A DNA stretch of 64,000 nucleotides, taken from contig NZ_CP121687.1 in assembly GCF_038396635.1 (NCBI RefSeq), positions 1,488,001 to 1,552,000 on the forward strand. The letters are read 5' to 3'. Positions 25,578 to 36,322 of the stretch are shown here, in pieces. Made by a program: the position numbers and the translations under genes. Position 1 is the first letter of the stretch; each line of letters opens with the position of its first letter. The DNA is from Defluviitalea saccharophila. GTDB taxonomy: Bacteria; Bacillota; Clostridia; Lachnospirales; Defluviitaleaceae. The notes beneath the pieces are model-generated. The model made no database searches and was not told the DNA's origin. It saw only the letters and a program-made list of their open reading frames with translations.

Positions 25578-27443
25578 CTATCTCTGGTGAAAAAAGTTAA
25601 AAATTTGCTCAGCGATATTATTTGGAATTCCCTCCACTTGGCGTATCTCTTCAATAGACGCTTCTTTTAACCTTTGTACACTGCCAAAATGTTCGAGGAG
25701 TGCTTTTTTTCTAACGCTTCCCACTCCTGGTATCTCATCCAATACCGACTGAATCTGTGCCTTACTCCTTAGTTTTCTATGGTATTCAATTGCAAAGCGA
25801 TGGGCTTCGTCTTGAATTCGGGTAATGAGTTTAAACCCTTCGGTTCCTAAGGGAGGGCCTATTTCTTCATCATTATAAAGAAGCCCTCTTGTTCTGTGTT
25901 TATCGTCTTTAACCATTCCACAAACAGGAATAGAGATATTCAGTTCTTCTAATACCTTTTGTGCAGCATGAATTTGTCCTTTGCCTCCATCAATGAGAAT
26001 CAGCTGAGGCAGTTTTGTAAATTTACCTTCATCCACTGTTAATCCTTTTTCTTTAAGCCCTTCCAGTTCTTCTTTAGCATGAGTAAACCGCCTTCTGATG
26101 ACTTCTTCCATGCTGGCATAATCATTGGGCCCCAGAACCGACTTGATCTTAAACTTTCTATAATCACTTCTCTTAGGCTTGCCGCCTTCAAATACAACCA
26201 TGGAACCTACCGATTCTATCCCTTGAGTATTTGAAATATCATATGCTTCTATTCGGTGAATGGTTTCTTCAATCCCTATGGCATTTTGAATTTCTTCTAC
26301 GGCCCCTTTCGTTCTTTGTTCTTTTCTTTTCATTTCTTCTCCAAATTGATTAAGGGTGAGCTCTGCGTTCTTCTCCGCCATTTCCACTAATTTTGATTTT
26401 TCTCCTTTTTTAGGAACCTTGATATAAACCTTATGTCCTTTACGGTCGCTAAGCCATGACTGTATGATTTCTAATTCATCAATTTCTTCCTGAAGAATAA
26501 TTTCTTTCGGAATAAATGTAGTGCCAGCATAAAACTGCTTGATAAACGACGTCATAATATCTGTTGGGCTGGTTTCATCCACCCCGTCCAATAGAAAATG
26601 TTCTCTGCCGACTACTTTGCCTCCTCGAACAAAGTATACTTGTACTAAAGCTTCGTCTTCTTTTTTTGCGAAGGCAATGACATCCTGGTCTTCCATGGAG
26701 GCGTTAATCATATTTTGCTTTTGGGCAATTCTTTTTATACTCAGAATTTGATCTCTTAATTGGGCTGCTTTTTCAAAATTGAGCTCCTCTGAAGCAACCT
26801 GCATTTGGTTTTCTAATTCTTTTATCACATCTTCATATTTCCCATCTAAGAATGAAATTATTTCTGCAATCATTTTTTTATAGTCTTCTTCAGAAATGAG
26901 TCCCGCGCAAGGGGCTTTGCACTGTCCTATATGATACTGCAGACAAGGTCTTTCTTTGCCTATATCCCTTGGAAGTACCCTGTTGCAGGTACGAATTGGC
27001 CAATGTTTTTTAATAAGCTCCAGGGTTTCTTTTAAAGCCAATCCATCTGTATAGGGACCAAAGTACTTTGCTTTATCTTTTAAAAGCTTTCGCGTCATAA
27101 ATACCTTAGGATAAGCTTCATTCACGGTAATCTTAATATAAGGATAATGTTTATCGTCTTTTAAGCGTATATTATACTTGGGACGGTATTTTTTAATCAG
27201 ATTACATTCAAGAATCAGGGCTTCAACTTCTGAATCAGTAACAATATATTCAAATTCTTTAATATGAAGAACCATTTTTTGTACCTTTGGAGAATGGTTC
27301 CTGGAACTTTGGAAATATTGTCTGACTCTGTTTCTTAAATTAACCGCTTTACCCACGTATATGATATTCTCAAATTGATCCTTCATAAGATAAACCCCAG
27401 GCTTTTGGGGTAATTTCTTTAATTCTTCCTGTATATCAAACAT
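25578..27443 (-). CDS. uvrC: Excinuclease ABC subunit C
   Basis: This 621-residue nuclease makes both incisions in nucleotide excision repair with UvrA and UvrB. It has an N-terminal GIY-YIG domain (KPGVYLMKDQFENIIYVGKA, residues 14-33), a UVR motif near 200-235 for UvrB contact, the RNase H-like 5' incision domain (RIEAYDISNTQG, LILIDGGKGQIHAA), and C-terminal helix-hairpin-helix repeats (LDEIPGVGSVRKKALLEHFG). All are intact and the length is normal. GGAGTG precedes the ATG. uvrA and uvrB lie 3-8 kb away in the same orientation. Confidence 0.96.
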   Translation of the reverse strand: MFDIQEELKKLPQKPGVYLMKDQFENIIYVGKAVNLRNRVRQYFQSSRNHSPKVQKMVLHIKEFEYIVTDSEVEALILECNLIKKYRPKYNIRLKDDKHYPYIKITVNEAYPKVFMTRKLLKDKAKYFGPYTDGLALKETLELIKKHWPIRTCNRVLPRDIGKERPCLQYHIGQCKAPCAGLISEEDYKKMIAEIISFLDGKYEDVIKELENQMQVASEELNFEKAAQLRDQILSIKRIAQKQNMINASMEDQDVIAFAKKEDEALVQVYFVRGGKVVGREHFLLDGVDETSPTDIMTSFIKQFYAGTTFIPKEIILQEEIDELEIIQSWLSDRKGHKVYIKVPKKGEKSKLVEMAEKNAELTLNQFGEEMKRKEQRTKGAVEEIQNAIGIEETIHRIEAYDISNTQGIESVGSMVVFEGGKPKRSDYRKFKIKSVLGPNDYASMEEVIRRRFTHAKEELEGLKEKGLTVDEGKFTKLPQLILIDGGKGQIHAAQKVLEELNISIPVCGMVKDDKHRTRGLLYNDEEIGPPLGTEGFKLITRIQDEAHRFAIEYHRKLRSKAQIQSVLDEIPGVGSVRKKALLEHFGSVQRLKEASIEEIRQVEGIPNNIAEQIFNFFHQR

Positions 27444-27493
27444 AGTGTCACTCCATTCTAAACGTAGAGTAGTTGGCCGCCTGTATTTTATGT

Positions 27494-27499
27494 TATAAT
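27494..27499 (+). promoter_or_regulatory. Probable extended -10 element upstream of plsC
   Basis: TGT followed by TATAAT forms an extended -10. A weak TTGGCC lies 15 bases upstream. The uvrC start is only about 50 bases away on the other strand. Confidence 0.4.
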
Positions 27500-27570
27500 G
27501 AAAAATATTTCAGATTTTAAGGGGTGTATATGTTTCTTTCCTAAAAAAATTTTAAAGTCGAGGTGAGTAT

Positions 27571-28293
27571 ATGTTCCGTACGATTGTGTGGTTTATTTAT
27601 TTTTGGCTGTATCAAATAATCGCTCTATTCTTCCTGATAAAAATTTATTTTCTTAAAAAATTCAGCACTCCCGATCAAACCAATGCATACATTCATAAAG
27701 TAACCCATAATTGGGCAAAAGCAATGGTTAGAGCTACCGGCAGTAAAATTCATGTAAAAGGGCTTGAAAACGTCCCAAGCCACGGTCCTGTGCTTTTTGT
27801 AAGCAATCATCAGGGTAACTTTGATATTCCTATACTTATGGGATTTATCGATAAACCCAAAGGCTTTATCGCCAAAATTGAACTGTCTAAGCTTCCTCTT
27901 GTACATACATGGATGAAATTAATCCAATGTGTATTCATGGATCGAAAGGACTTAAGGCAATCCCTTAAAGCAATGGATCAAGGTATTCAAATATTAAAGT
28001 CAGGGCAATCCATGGTCATCTTCCCTGAAGGTACCAGAAGCAAAGGAGGTCCCATGGGAGAATTCAAAAAAGGAAGCCTGCGCCTTGCCCAAAAAACCAA
28101 TGTACCTATTGTTCCGATTGCAATTTCTGGCTCGTATAAGATAATGGAAGAAAGAGGATTCCGCATTACTCCTGCCGAGGTAGATGTTCGTATTGGGAAG
28201 CCTATCCTTCTTCAGGAACTTCCTCAGGATATGGCTAAAAATGCTATTGAATTTGTAGAATCTACTATTAAAGATTTACTTTATAATTCTTAA
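27571..28293 (+). CDS. plsC: 1-acyl-sn-glycerol-3-phosphate acyltransferase
   Basis: This 240-residue membrane-associated enzyme adds the second acyl chain to make phosphatidic acid for phospholipid synthesis. One or two N-terminal hydrophobic helices (residues 5-28) precede the acyltransferase motifs: NHQGNFD at 79-85 (the NHxxxxD catalytic box) and FPEGTRS at 151-157. The pattern PIVPIAISGSYKI completes the family. GAGGTGAG lies 4-5 bases before the ATG. The gene is monocistronic, with a terminator directly after it that is itself abutted by a dispersed palindrome. Confidence 0.93.
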   Translation: MFRTIVWFIYFWLYQIIALFFLIKIYFLKKFSTPDQTNAYIHKVTHNWAKAMVRATGSKIHVKGLENVPSHGPVLFVSNHQGNFDIPILMGFIDKPKGFIAKIELSKLPLVHTWMKLIQCVFMDRKDLRQSLKAMDQGIQILKSGQSMVIFPEGTRSKGGPMGEFKKGSLRLAQKTNVPIVPIAISGSYKIMEERGFRITPAEVDVRIGKPILLQELPQDMAKNAIEFVESTIKDLLYNS

Positions 28294-28304
28294 TATTGTT
28301 ATTT

Positions 28305-28333
28305 AAAGAGTGGTCTATGACCATTCTTTTTTT
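28305..28333 (+). terminator. Intrinsic terminator of plsC
   Basis: AAGAGTGGTC pairs with GACCATTCTT (one G-U pair, loop TAT) and runs into seven T. The T-run is immediately followed by, and shared with, dispersed palindrome copy C. Confidence 0.8.
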
Positions 28334-28373
28334 ATTGCATAGGAAATTCCTCCGAATTTCCTATGCAATAAAA
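28330..28373 (+). repeat. Dispersed terminator-associated palindrome, copy C (hairpin only)
   Basis: The 20-bp perfect stem with core ATTGCATAGGAAATTC and loop CTCC is the reverse orientation of copy A, as expected because the gene it follows is on the plus strand. The GC-rich body of copies A and B is missing. No ORF is affected. Confidence 0.8.
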
Positions 28374-28467
28374 TTATACCATAATCTATTGGTTTAAGTC
28401 TCTATCAGGTATAAGGCACTTCAAACTAAGATATAATAAGTACATTAACTAAGAAGGAGTGCTAAAG

Positions 28468-28878
28468 ATGAACTTAAATTACAGACCTCTTAATGTTAAT
28501 AATCATCATATTCATGTTGCTTTTTCAGATCATGCGATTCATTTAAAAAACAATCAGGTTTTAAATGAACTGCTTAAAAATGAGGCTTTAGTATGCAGAG
28601 AAATCGCACAAACTTTAAAACAAAACTATCAAGAGTATATGGATAGAGGGTTAAACATTCCTACGGATTCCATAGCCCTGGAAATTTTAGGTCATGTATA
28701 TCCCCATAAGATTTCCTCAATATTATACACCATTCTGCCTGCTCTTAAATCCGTACCGGGATTTATATTAGATAAAACCGATATTATTGATATAGGTGAA
28801 TCAGGATATGATTCCAATCGTTGGATTTGGGACAGATTAGAACCTCTTTATACTGCTATTGTGGATCGCTTACATTAA
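28468..28878 (+). CDS. Unknown 136-residue protein
   Basis: I do not recognise this family. The product starts MNLNYRPLNVNNHHIHVAF, is soluble, and has a helical centre (NELLKNEALVCREIAQTLKQ) and a C-terminus ending with RLEPLYTAIVDRLH. It is rich in His near the N-terminus (HHIH) but shows no known metal motif. AAGGAG lies 8 bases before the ATG at 28468; an in-frame GTG three codons earlier overlaps that site. A TATAAT at about 28431 may be its -10. It stands alone between plsC and the copper-amine-oxidase-domain gene. Confidence 0.65.
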   Translation: MNLNYRPLNVNNHHIHVAFSDHAIHLKNNQVLNELLKNEALVCREIAQTLKQNYQEYMDRGLNIPTDSIALEILGHVYPHKISSILYTILPALKSVPGFILDKTDIIDIGESGYDSNRWIWDRLEPLYTAIVDRLH

Positions 28879-28915
28879 ATTTATGTTACAGTTTTCCAAT
28901 TCATCCTCCATCTCC

Positions 28916-28944
28916 TTGAAAAATAATAGGAAGTCTTTTATAAT
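28916..28944 (+). promoter_or_regulatory. SigmaA-type promoter of the 355-residue secreted protein
   Basis: TTGAAA (28916-28921), a 17-base spacer and TATAAT (28939-28944) lie 36 bases before the ATG at 28980. Confidence 0.7.
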
Positions 28945-28979
28945 AGTCATTGATAATAAAAATCAAAGGAGGATGAAAG

Positions 28980-30047
28980 ATGATTAATAATAAGAAGAAA
29001 CGTCTGGTGGCATTGGCAACAACTGCTGTATTTTGCTTCTCTTCTGCTATATATGCCGCTCCTACGACTAAAACATTAAATGCGATATTTAATGGTATTA
29101 AAATTAGCTATAACGGTCAGATTAAAACAGATGAAAAAGAACCGTTTATTGTGGATAATACTACATATGTTCCTTTAAGATTGGTAGCAGAATTAGTTGG
29201 TAAAAATGTAACATGGGATGGCGTAAACAAACAGATTGCAATTACCGATAATGGTCCCTCTACTTCTGATCAGGCCCAACAAATCTCTACTCTAACTGCT
29301 CAATTGGCACAAAAGAGCTTTGAAATCGCTCAGTTAAAGCAAGAAAAAGCAGCTTTGGAACAACAGATTAAAACCTTACAAGAGAACCAAAAGAATACAA
29401 CTACCGATTTGTCTAAGCTGGAAGAACAGCTTATAAAAGACTATGAAGAATATAAAAATATTGAATTTGATATTCAGCTTAGCGGCAATAAAGACAAAAT
29501 CACTTTAAAAATAAAAGTTGATTTAGATGACTTTGCAAGAGCATGGAGCAAACTATCACAAAAAGATATCGAAAAATATATTCAAGACATTTGCGATGAT
29601 ATCTGGGATAGTTTCAAAGATGCGAAAATAGAAGGATATATATACGATACGGATGCTCGAGAAGATGTGGTTGAATTTAAAAGCGATTCCAAACAAAAGC
29701 TTAAATTTGATTTTGTAGGCAACACAGATATTGCTGATTTAGAAGATGAGCTTAACTATGATTATAAAAATTATTTCACAGGCATTCGCCTATCTGTTGA
29801 ATTAGACGGGGATAAAAAAGATATAGTTTATGAAGTTAGAATAGACTATAATGCATACGGTGATGAGTGGGATGATTTAACCGATTCTCAAATCAGAAAC
29901 TTTATGTCTGAGATCTATGACGACATAGAAGATGAATTCCCAGGTGCTGACATTGAAGGATATGTGTATACTTCATCCAACAAAACCATGCTTGCTAAGT
30001 ATTATCGTTCTTCTTCTGGAAGCCATAGATTTGAAAGATTCGATTAA
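28980..30047 (+). CDS. Secreted protein with copper amine oxidase N-domain and a duplicated C-terminal module
   Basis: This 355-residue protein has a signal peptide (residues 1-26, cleavage near AIYAAP). A copper amine oxidase-like N-terminal domain follows (about 32-90, with YVPLRLVAELVGKNVTWD), a common extracellular module in Clostridia with no catalytic role. Residues 95-140 are a Gln-rich coiled coil. The rest is two similar halves, about 147-243 and 254-353. Both halves carry a Tyr-rich helix, a beta hairpin, a W/D-rich helix and an IEGYxY strand. The product is exported, very acidic and probably wall-associated; its function is unknown. AAAGGAGG lies about 8 bases before the ATG. It has its own promoter and terminator. 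Confidence 0.8.
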   Translation: MINNKKKRLVALATTAVFCFSSAIYAAPTTKTLNAIFNGIKISYNGQIKTDEKEPFIVDNTTYVPLRLVAELVGKNVTWDGVNKQIAITDNGPSTSDQAQQISTLTAQLAQKSFEIAQLKQEKAALEQQIKTLQENQKNTTTDLSKLEEQLIKDYEEYKNIEFDIQLSGNKDKITLKIKVDLDDFARAWSKLSQKDIEKYIQDICDDIWDSFKDAKIEGYIYDTDAREDVVEFKSDSKQKLKFDFVGNTDIADLEDELNYDYKNYFTGIRLSVELDGDKKDIVYEVRIDYNAYGDEWDDLTDSQIRNFMSEIYDDIEDEFPGADIEGYVYTSSNKTMLAKYYRSSSGSHRFERFD

Positions 30048-30082
30048 TAAATAAAACAGCCTTTAGGGCTGTTTTATTTATT
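30046..30082. terminator. Bidirectional intrinsic terminator
   Basis: AATAAATAAAACAGCC pairs perfectly with GGCTGTTTTATTTATT around TTTAG. It overlaps the stop codons of both converging genes. Confidence 0.85.
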
Positions 30083-30427
30083 ATCGCCAAATCTTTTTTG
30101 AAACCATTCCGTTTTATCTTTAGGATCCATAATATTTATGAAGAAACTTCCCAGTTGTTTATTATAGTCTGTATGCTCATTGTCATAGTATTCTAAATCC
30201 GCCTGGATTTCCACCATATCTGGTTTTTCGCTTTGTTTGATGACAATATTCTTAGGCTTTCCGTCGTCTCCACGCATCTCTAAATAATATGTTAAAATAT
30301 CTGCCGCATTTTCATTGCTATAATTGCCGTCATAAATCAGTTCGTATTCGTCTTTGGGAAGTTTTAAAAAAATGTGGTAGTGTCCGTCTTCACGTCTTAC
30401 TCTGGTGTCCATAATGCTGTTAATCAT
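30074..30427 (-). CDS. Unknown 117-residue protein downstream of uvrA
   Basis: The family is not recognised. The product begins MINSIMDTRVRREDGHYHI and has alternating beta strands (YHIFLKLPKDEYELIYDG, NIVIKQSEKPDMVEIQADL) and a short C-terminal basic/aromatic tail (TEWFQKRFGDNK). It is soluble, without signal or Cys. The ATG at 30427 has AGGGTG 6 bases upstream; an in-frame GTG overlaps that site. It lies 82 bases behind uvrA and probably shares its transcript, ending at the bidirectional terminator. No link to repair can be shown from sequence. Confidence 0.6.
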   Translation of the reverse strand: MINSIMDTRVRREDGHYHIFLKLPKDEYELIYDGNYSNENAADILTYYLEMRGDDGKPKNIVIKQSEKPDMVEIQADLEYYDNEHTDYNKQLGSFFINIMDPKDKTEWFQKRFGDNK

Positions 30428-30509
30428 TATTATCACCCTGCCTTCTTATTTTTGATTAGTTTTTTCTATTCGCAGGGTATTCATTCAAAAAAGTTTTTGG
30501 TAAAATATT

Positions 30510-33341
30510 CTATTTGTTTAATATCTTCTTTAAAAATTTTCCTGTGTAGGAACCTTCAATTTGAGCAACTTCCTCAGGGGTTCCTGTGGCAATCACTTCT
30601 CCCCCTCTGTCTCCCCCTTCAGGTCCTAAATCAATGATATAATCCGCTGTTTTGATCACATCCAGATTATGCTCTATCACTAAAATGGAGTTGCCGCCTT
30701 CTGCCAATCTCTGAAGGATCTCTATCAGTTTATGCACATCTGCAAAATGAAGTCCTGTTGTGGGTTCATCCAAAATATACATTGTTCTTCCGGTACTTCT
30801 CTTGCTTAATTCCGTAGCCAATTTTACCCTTTGGGCTTCTCCTCCCGAAAGAGTGGTAGAAGGTTGTCCCAGTTTAATATAAGATAAACCTACATCGTTT
30901 AAGGTTTCAAGTTTTCTTTTAATCTTAGGATGATTTTCAAAAAACTCCAGTGCCTCTTCCACTGTCATATCCAGCACATCTGCAATGGATTTTCCTTTGT
31001 AATGTACATCCAAAGTATCTCTGTTGTAGCGTTTGCCATGACACACCTCACAGGGTACATAAACATCCGGCAAGAAGTGCATTTCGATTTTTAAAATTCC
31101 GTCTCCATGACAGGCTTCGCATCTTCCACCTTTTACATTGAAGCTGAAGCGTCCCTTTTGGTAACCCCTCATCTTTGATTCCTGAGTGTTGGCAAAGACT
31201 TCTCTTATATCGTCGAACACTCCGGTATATGTGGCAGGATTAGACCTTGGCGTTCTTCCGATAGGGGATTGATCGATGCTAATCACCTTATCTAAATGTT
31301 CTATTCCTAAGATATCATCATGAAGTCCCGGTTTTAACTTGGCTCTGTTTAAATCTCTCGCCAATCTTTTAAGTAAGATTTCATTGACAAAAGAACTTTT
31401 TCCTGAACCTGAAACCCCTGTAACACAGGTAAATATCCCTAAAGGTATATTAATGTCAATATTTTTTAAATTGTTTTCTCTGGCACCTTTAATGGATAAC
31501 CACTTACCGTTGGTTTTTCTTCTCTCTTTTGGTACCTCTATTTTTTTCCTTCCGCTAAGATATGCACCGGTTTCTGATTCAGGGCAAGCCATGATTTCCT
31601 GAACCGTTCCGGCACAAACCACTTCTCCGCCGTGGGAACCGGCTTTAGGCCCTATATCCACAATATAATCCGCTGCAAACATGGTATCTTCATCATGTTC
31701 AACAACAATCAGTGTATTGCCTAAATCCCTTAAACGCTCCAAAGTTTTTATCAGTCTTTCATTATCCCTTTGATGAAGCCCAATACTTGGCTCGTCCAGG
31801 ATATACACAACCCCTACCAAGCCTGAGCCGATTTGGGTAGCCAATCTAATGCGTTGTGCCTCTCCCCCTGAAAGGGTTCCTGCTTGTCTTGAAAGGGTTA
31901 AATAATCCAGTCCAACATTCACCAAAAATCCAATGCGGGCATGTATTTCTTTTAAAATTTGCTCTCCGATGAGTTTTTGCCTGTCACTGATATCCATGGA
32001 GTTAAAAAACTTCTGTAATTCTATAATTGACATATCTGTAATTTCGGAGATATTCTTTCCGCCTACTTTTACCGCTAAAGCTTCCGGTTTTAATCTGGCG
32101 CCATGGCAAGTAGGACAAGGAATATTGGTCATATAGCTTTCATACTCTTGTTTCATATAGTCTGAAGAGGTTTCTGAATATCTTCTGTGCATGTTCGGAA
32201 TGATCCCTTCAAAGGCATACATATAGGAACCTCTTCCATTGGCATTCTGATATTCTACTTTAATTTTTTCTCCTTTTGAGCCATATAAAATAATATCCTT
32301 AATCTCTTCATCCAAATCTTTAAAGGGAGTATTTAAGTCAAAATGATAATGCTTTGCCAAAGCCTTAAAGAAATTATGGCCGTAGCTTTCGGCATTATCT
32401 ATGGCATTCCATCCGGGCGCGCTGATTGCCCCTTGCATAATGCTAAGATTGGGATTTGGAATAATAAGATCAGGATCTATTTTCATTTGAAATCCAAGAC
32501 CTGTACAGGACGGGCAAGCCCCAAAAGGTGTATTAAAGGAAAAAAGTCTTGGCTCGATTTCATCGATGCTGATTCCGCAGTCGGGGCAGGCAAAGTTTTG
32601 ACTAAAGGTGAGTTCTTCTCCCCCAATGACATCTACTAATAAAAGACCACCTGAAAGATTCATAACCGTTTCTATGGAATCGCTTAGCCTCTTTGCCATA
32701 TCCTCTTTGACAACCAATCTGTCTACGACGATTTCAATGGAATGCTTTTTATTTTTTTCTAACTTAATGTCTTCAGACAGCTCATATATGATGCCGTCGA
32801 CTCTTACCCGTACATAACCGCTTTTCTTGGCATTCTCAAGAACCTTAACATGCTCACCTTTTCTTCCTCTGACAACCGGAGCTAAAAGTTGAATCTTCGT
32901 TCTTGGAGGCAGCTCCATAATATGGTCTACAATTTGGTCCAATGTCTGTCTTTTAATTTCTTTACCGCATTTAGGACAGTGGGGGATGCCTATTCTGGCG
33001 AACAGAAGTCTAAGGTAATCATAAATTTCTGTTACCGTACCTACTGTTGATCTTGGATTTCTGCTCGTTGTCTTCTGGTCAATGGAAATAGCAGGGGATA
33101 AACCTTCTATCTGCTCTACATTAGGCTTTTCCATTTGTCCTAAGAACTGTCTAGCATAGGCAGAAAGAGACTCTACGTACCTTCTTTGTCCTTCTGCATA
33201 AATGGTATCAAAAGCTAAAGAAGACTTCCCAGAGCCGCTTAAGCCTGTAAATACTACAAACTTATCTCTAGGAATTTCTAAAGTGATATTTTTTAGATTA
33301 TGCTCCTTTGCTCCTCTGATGATGATTTTATCCTTTGACAT
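30510..33341 (-). CDS. uvrA: Excinuclease ABC subunit A
   Basis: This 943-residue damage-sensing ATPase has two ABC modules: Walker [10 protein letters not shown] near residue 33 and GVSGSGKSS near residue 642. It has two [10 protein letters not shown] signatures and the zinc fingers [17 protein letters not shown] and [17 protein letters not shown]-driven dimers load UvrB on lesions. The length and every motif are normal, so it is intact. TAGAGGTG precedes the ATG, and uvrB is 9 bases upstream, forming a uvrB-uvrA operon. Confidence 0.97.
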   Translation of the reverse strand: MSKDKIIIRGAKEHNLKNITLEIPRDKFVVFTGLSGSGKSSLAFDTIYAEGQRRYVESLSAYARQFLGQMEKPNVEQIEGLSPAISIDQKTTSRNPRSTVGTVTEIYDYLRLLFARIGIPHCPKCGKEIKRQTLDQIVDHIMELPPRTKIQLLAPVVRGRKGEHVKVLENAKKSGYVRVRVDGIIYELSEDIKLEKNKKHSIEIVVDRLVVKEDMAKRLSDSIETVMNLSGGLLLVDVIGGEELTFSQNFACPDCGISIDEIEPRLFSFNTPFGACPSCTGLGFQMKIDPDLIIPNPNLSIMQGAISAPGWNAIDNAESYGHNFFKALAKHYHFDLNTPFKDLDEEIKDIILYGSKGEKIKVEYQNANGRGSYMYAFEGIIPNMHRRYSETSSDYMKQEYESYMTNIPCPTCHGARLKPEALAVKVGGKNISEITDMSIIELQKFFNSMDISDRQKLIGEQILKEIHARIGFLVNVGLDYLTLSRQAGTLSGGEAQRIRLATQIGSGLVGVVYILDEPSIGLHQRDNERLIKTLERLRDLGNTLIVVEHDEDTMFAADYIVDIGPKAGSHGGEVVCAGTVQEIMACPESETGAYLSGRKKIEVPKERRKTNGKWLSIKGARENNLKNIDINIPLGIFTCVTGVSGSGKSSFVNEILLKRLARDLNRAKLKPGLHDDILGIEHLDKVISIDQSPIGRTPRSNPATYTGVFDDIREVFANTQESKMRGYQKGRFSFNVKGGRCEACHGDGILKIEMHFLPDVYVPCEVCHGKRYNRDTLDVHYKGKSIADVLDMTVEEALEFFENHPKIKRKLETLNDVGLSYIKLGQPSTTLSGGEAQRVKLATELSKRSTGRTMYILDEPTTGLHFADVHKLIEILQRLAEGGNSILVIEHNLDVIKTADYIIDLGPEGGDRGGEVIATGTPEEVAQIEGSYTGKFLKKILNK

Positions 33342-33350
33342 AGTTCACCT

Positions 33351-35339
33351 CTATAATAACTCTTGCAGATATTTTTTTAACTCGATCAGTTCATCTCTTA
33401 GTTGTGCAGCCCGTTCAAATTGCAAATCGGAAGCTGCTTGTTTCATCTCTTTGGTTACTTTTGCAATTCTTTCTTCCAGTTCTTTTCTGTCCATGGATTC
33501 CGGATCTTTTTCTGTAGTATATTTTCCTTCTTCTTCTGCTGTCTTCGTTGCACGAATTAAGTCTCTAACTTTCTTTTCAATGGTTTTTGGAACAATACCG
33601 TGAGCTTGATTATAGGCATCCTGAATCTGTCGTCTTCTATTGGTTTCCGATAGCGCTTTTCTCATAGAATCCGTAATCTTATCGGCATACATAATCACGC
33701 AGCCTTCGGCATTTCTCGCTGCACGGCCTATGGTTTGAATTAAAGATGTTTCTGAACGTAAGAAGCCTTCCTTATCGGCATCTAAAATAGCCACTAAAGA
33801 GACTTCAGGTATATCTAAACCTTCTCTAAGTAAGTTAATGCCCACCAAAACATCAAATACATCCATTCTTAAGTCTCTGACAATTTCAATACGCTCCAAA
33901 GTATCGATGTCCGAGTGAAGATATCTTACTTTGACACCCATTTCTTTCATATAATCCGTTAAATCTTCTGCCATTTTTTTGGTTAGGGTGGTGACCAGCA
34001 CCTTTTGATTTTTTTCTACTCTCTTTTGAATTTCATGGAACAAATCATCAATTTGTCCCTTAACCGGGCGAACATCAACAATAGGATCTAAAAGTCCCGT
34101 AGGTCTTATAATCTGCTCTGCAACAATATTAGAGTGTTCGTATTCATAAGTTGACGGTGTCGCCGACACAAATAAGATTTGATTAATCTTGCTTTCAAAT
34201 TCCTCGAACTTTAAAGGTCTATTGTCTAAAGCCGATGGAAGTCTGAATCCATACTCGACTAAGGTTGTTTTTCTTGCTCTGTCTCCATTGTACATGCCTC
34301 TAATTTGAGGAACTGTAATATGGGATTCATCCACTATGATTAAAAAATCCTCCGGAAAATAGTCAATTAAGGTATGGGGGGTGCTTCCTGCAGCTCTTCC
34401 GGAAAGATGTCTTGAATAGTTTTCAATACCGGAACAATAGCCCACTTCCCGCATCATTTCTATATCAAAATTCGTTCTCTGAGCAAGTCTCTGAGCTTCT
34501 AAAAGCTTATCCTCTTCCTTTAATTCTTTTACTCTTTGAATCAATTCTTCTTCTATGGCTTTAATGGCTATCTCCAGTTTATCCTGAGGAATGGCATAGT
34601 GGGAAGCGGGAAAAATTGACACATGATCTCTAATGCCTATGATTTCTCCTGTTAAGGTATCTATTTCAGAAATCCTGTCTATCTCATCTCCGAAAAATTC
34701 CACTCGAATAGCTCTTTCAGAGGAAGCTGCAGGGATAATTTCCACCACATCCCCTCTTACTCTAAAAGTGCTTCTCGTAAATTCCATATCATTTCTTGTG
34801 TATTGAATCTCTACTAACTTTCTTAAAACCTCGTCTCTTCCCTTTTCCATTCCAGGTCTTAAGGAAAGTACCTGTGTGCTGTAATCAATAGGGTCTCCTA
34901 ATCCATATATACACGAAACACTGGCAACGATGATGACATCTCTTCTCTCTGCCAGGGCAGCAGTTGCCGAGTGGCGAAGTTTATCTATTTCTTCATTGAT
35001 GGATGAATCTTTTTCTATAAATGTATCCGTTTGAGGAATGTATGCTTCCGGTTGATAATAGTCATAATAACTCACAAAATATTCTACTGCATTATTTGGA
35101 AAAAACTCTTTGAATTCACTGTAAAGCTGTGCTGCTAAGGTCTTATTATGTGCAATGATTAGTGTGGGTTTTTGGACATTTTGAATGATATTTGCCATCG
35201 TAAAGGTTTTTCCCGAACCGGTCACGCCAAGAAGTGTCTGAAACTTATTTCCTTTTTGGATTGCTTTTGAAAGTTTTTCGATTGCTTCCGGCTGATCCCC
35301 CGTCGGTTTATATTCGGATATAAGTTGAAATTCTGCCAT
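33351..35339 (-). CDS. uvrB: Excinuclease ABC subunit B
   Basis: This 662-residue helicase-like protein verifies lesions and recruits UvrC. It shows Walker [11 protein letters not shown] near residue 40, the beta-hairpin region [20 protein letters not shown] in [12 protein letters not shown], helicase motif [14 protein letters not shown], and the C-terminal UVR motif (about 625-660) that contacts UvrC. Nothing is missing. AAGGTGGG lies before the ATG. It leads the uvrBA pair and is divergent from the mscS-like gene. Confidence 0.97.
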   Translation of the reverse strand: MAEFQLISEYKPTGDQPEAIEKLSKAIQKGNKFQTLLGVTGSGKTFTMANIIQNVQKPTLIIAHNKTLAAQLYSEFKEFFPNNAVEYFVSYYDYYQPEAYIPQTDTFIEKDSSINEEIDKLRHSATAALAERRDVIIVASVSCIYGLGDPIDYSTQVLSLRPGMEKGRDEVLRKLVEIQYTRNDMEFTRSTFRVRGDVVEIIPAASSERAIRVEFFGDEIDRISEIDTLTGEIIGIRDHVSIFPASHYAIPQDKLEIAIKAIEEELIQRVKELKEEDKLLEAQRLAQRTNFDIEMMREVGYCSGIENYSRHLSGRAAGSTPHTLIDYFPEDFLIIVDESHITVPQIRGMYNGDRARKTTLVEYGFRLPSALDNRPLKFEEFESKINQILFVSATPSTYEYEHSNIVAEQIIRPTGLLDPIVDVRPVKGQIDDLFHEIQKRVEKNQKVLVTTLTKKMAEDLTDYMKEMGVKVRYLHSDIDTLERIEIVRDLRMDVFDVLVGINLLREGLDIPEVSLVAILDADKEGFLRSETSLIQTIGRAARNAEGCVIMYADKITDSMRKALSETNRRRQIQDAYNQAHGIVPKTIEKKVRDLIRATKTAEEEGKYTTEKDPESMDRKELEERIAKVTKEMKQAASDLQFERAAQLRDELIELKKYLQELL

Positions 35340-35452
35340 ACCATACCCACCTTCTACATTTATTTAATAATCATTATTAATAACTAAATCATTATAGCAT
35401 ATGTTTGAGTATTTGAAAACATATGTTTGCAAAAAATAAGTCCATATAGGAT

Positions 35453-35481
35453 TTGACTAACAAGGGAAAAAGAGACATAAT
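35453..35481 (+). promoter_or_regulatory. SigmaA-type promoter of the mscS-like gene
   Basis: TTGACT (35453-35458), a 17-base spacer and CATAAT (35476-35481) lie 28 bases before the start codon. Confidence 0.6.
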
Positions 35482-35509
35482 AAATTAAACTAAAAAATGA
35501 GGTGATATG

Positions 35510-36310
35510 ATGAGCTGGATGGATTTTATTAAGGATAAAGCCCTGGAATTCGGACCAAGACTTCTTGGAAGTATAGTATTGCTTGTTGTTGGATTATGGG
35601 TAATTAAATTTTTAGTTAAAATAATCGATCGTTCTTTAGAAAAAAGTAAAACCGATCAGTCTCTCCATTCTTTTATAATTTCTTTATCAAGGTTTGGGTT
35701 AAAAATAATCCTTTATATTACTGTAGCCGCCACTCTGGGAGTTAAAGAAACTTCTCTGATTACTGCTCTTGGTGCTGCAGGCTTAGCAATAGGTCTCGCC
35801 CTTCAAGGGAGTCTTGCCAATTTTGCAGGCGGGGTTTTAATCTTAGCCTTTAGACCTTTTAATGTGGGAGATTACATAGAGGCACAAGGCGTGGGAGGAA
35901 CTGTAAAAGAAATTCAAATCTTATACACTGTGCTTTTAACTTCGGATAATAAAAAGATAGTTATTCCCAATGGGGAACTGTCTAATCATAGTGTTGTAAA
36001 TTATTCTGCTCAAGATACAAGAAGGCTGGATTTTGTCTTTGGAGTAAGTTACAACAGCGATATTTTAAAGGTAAAAGAAATCTTAACCAATATTGCAAAA
36101 AATCATCCTATGGTTCTTACAGAGCCTGCATGGGTGATTGGGGTATCGGAATTAGGAAATAATGCCATAAACTTTGATGTAAAGCTATGGTGTAAAAGTA
36201 CGGATTATTGGAATCTCTACTATGATTTTAGAGAAAAAGTGAAATTAGAATTCGATAAAGAAAATATCACGATTCCCTATCCTCAAATGGATGTCCATAT
36301 TCATCAATAA
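35510..36310 (+). CDS. mscS: Small-conductance mechanosensitive channel (MscS family)
   Basis: This 266-residue channel has three N-terminal membrane helices (about 15-40, 60-80 and 85-110). The pore helix is rich in Gly/Ala (GAAGLAIGLALQGSLANFAGG) and is followed by the MscS beta domain (FNVGDYIEAQGVGGTVKEI) and a mixed C-terminal domain ending YPQMDVHIHQ. It releases solutes on hypo-osmotic shock. Two adjacent ATG codons follow GAGGTGAT; the second gives better spacing. It is followed 12 bases later by the rhomboid-like gene, so the two are probably one operon. Confidence 0.93.
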   Translation: MSWMDFIKDKALEFGPRLLGSIVLLVVGLWVIKFLVKIIDRSLEKSKTDQSLHSFIISLSRFGLKIILYITVAATLGVKETSLITALGAAGLAIGLALQGSLANFAGGVLILAFRPFNVGDYIEAQGVGGTVKEIQILYTVLLTSDNKKIVIPNGELSNHSVVNYSAQDTRRLDFVFGVSYNSDILKVKEILTNIAKNHPMVLTEPAWVIGVSELGNNAINFDVKLWCKSTDYWNLYYDFREKVKLEFDKENITIPYPQMDVHIHQ

Positions 36311-36322
36311 AGGAGAATTACT

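Noticed and set aside
28467-28878. Possible toxin-antitoxin pair of the 136-residue protein with a neighbour
   Set aside because: No small partner gene overlaps it and the sequence matches no known toxin or antitoxin motif.
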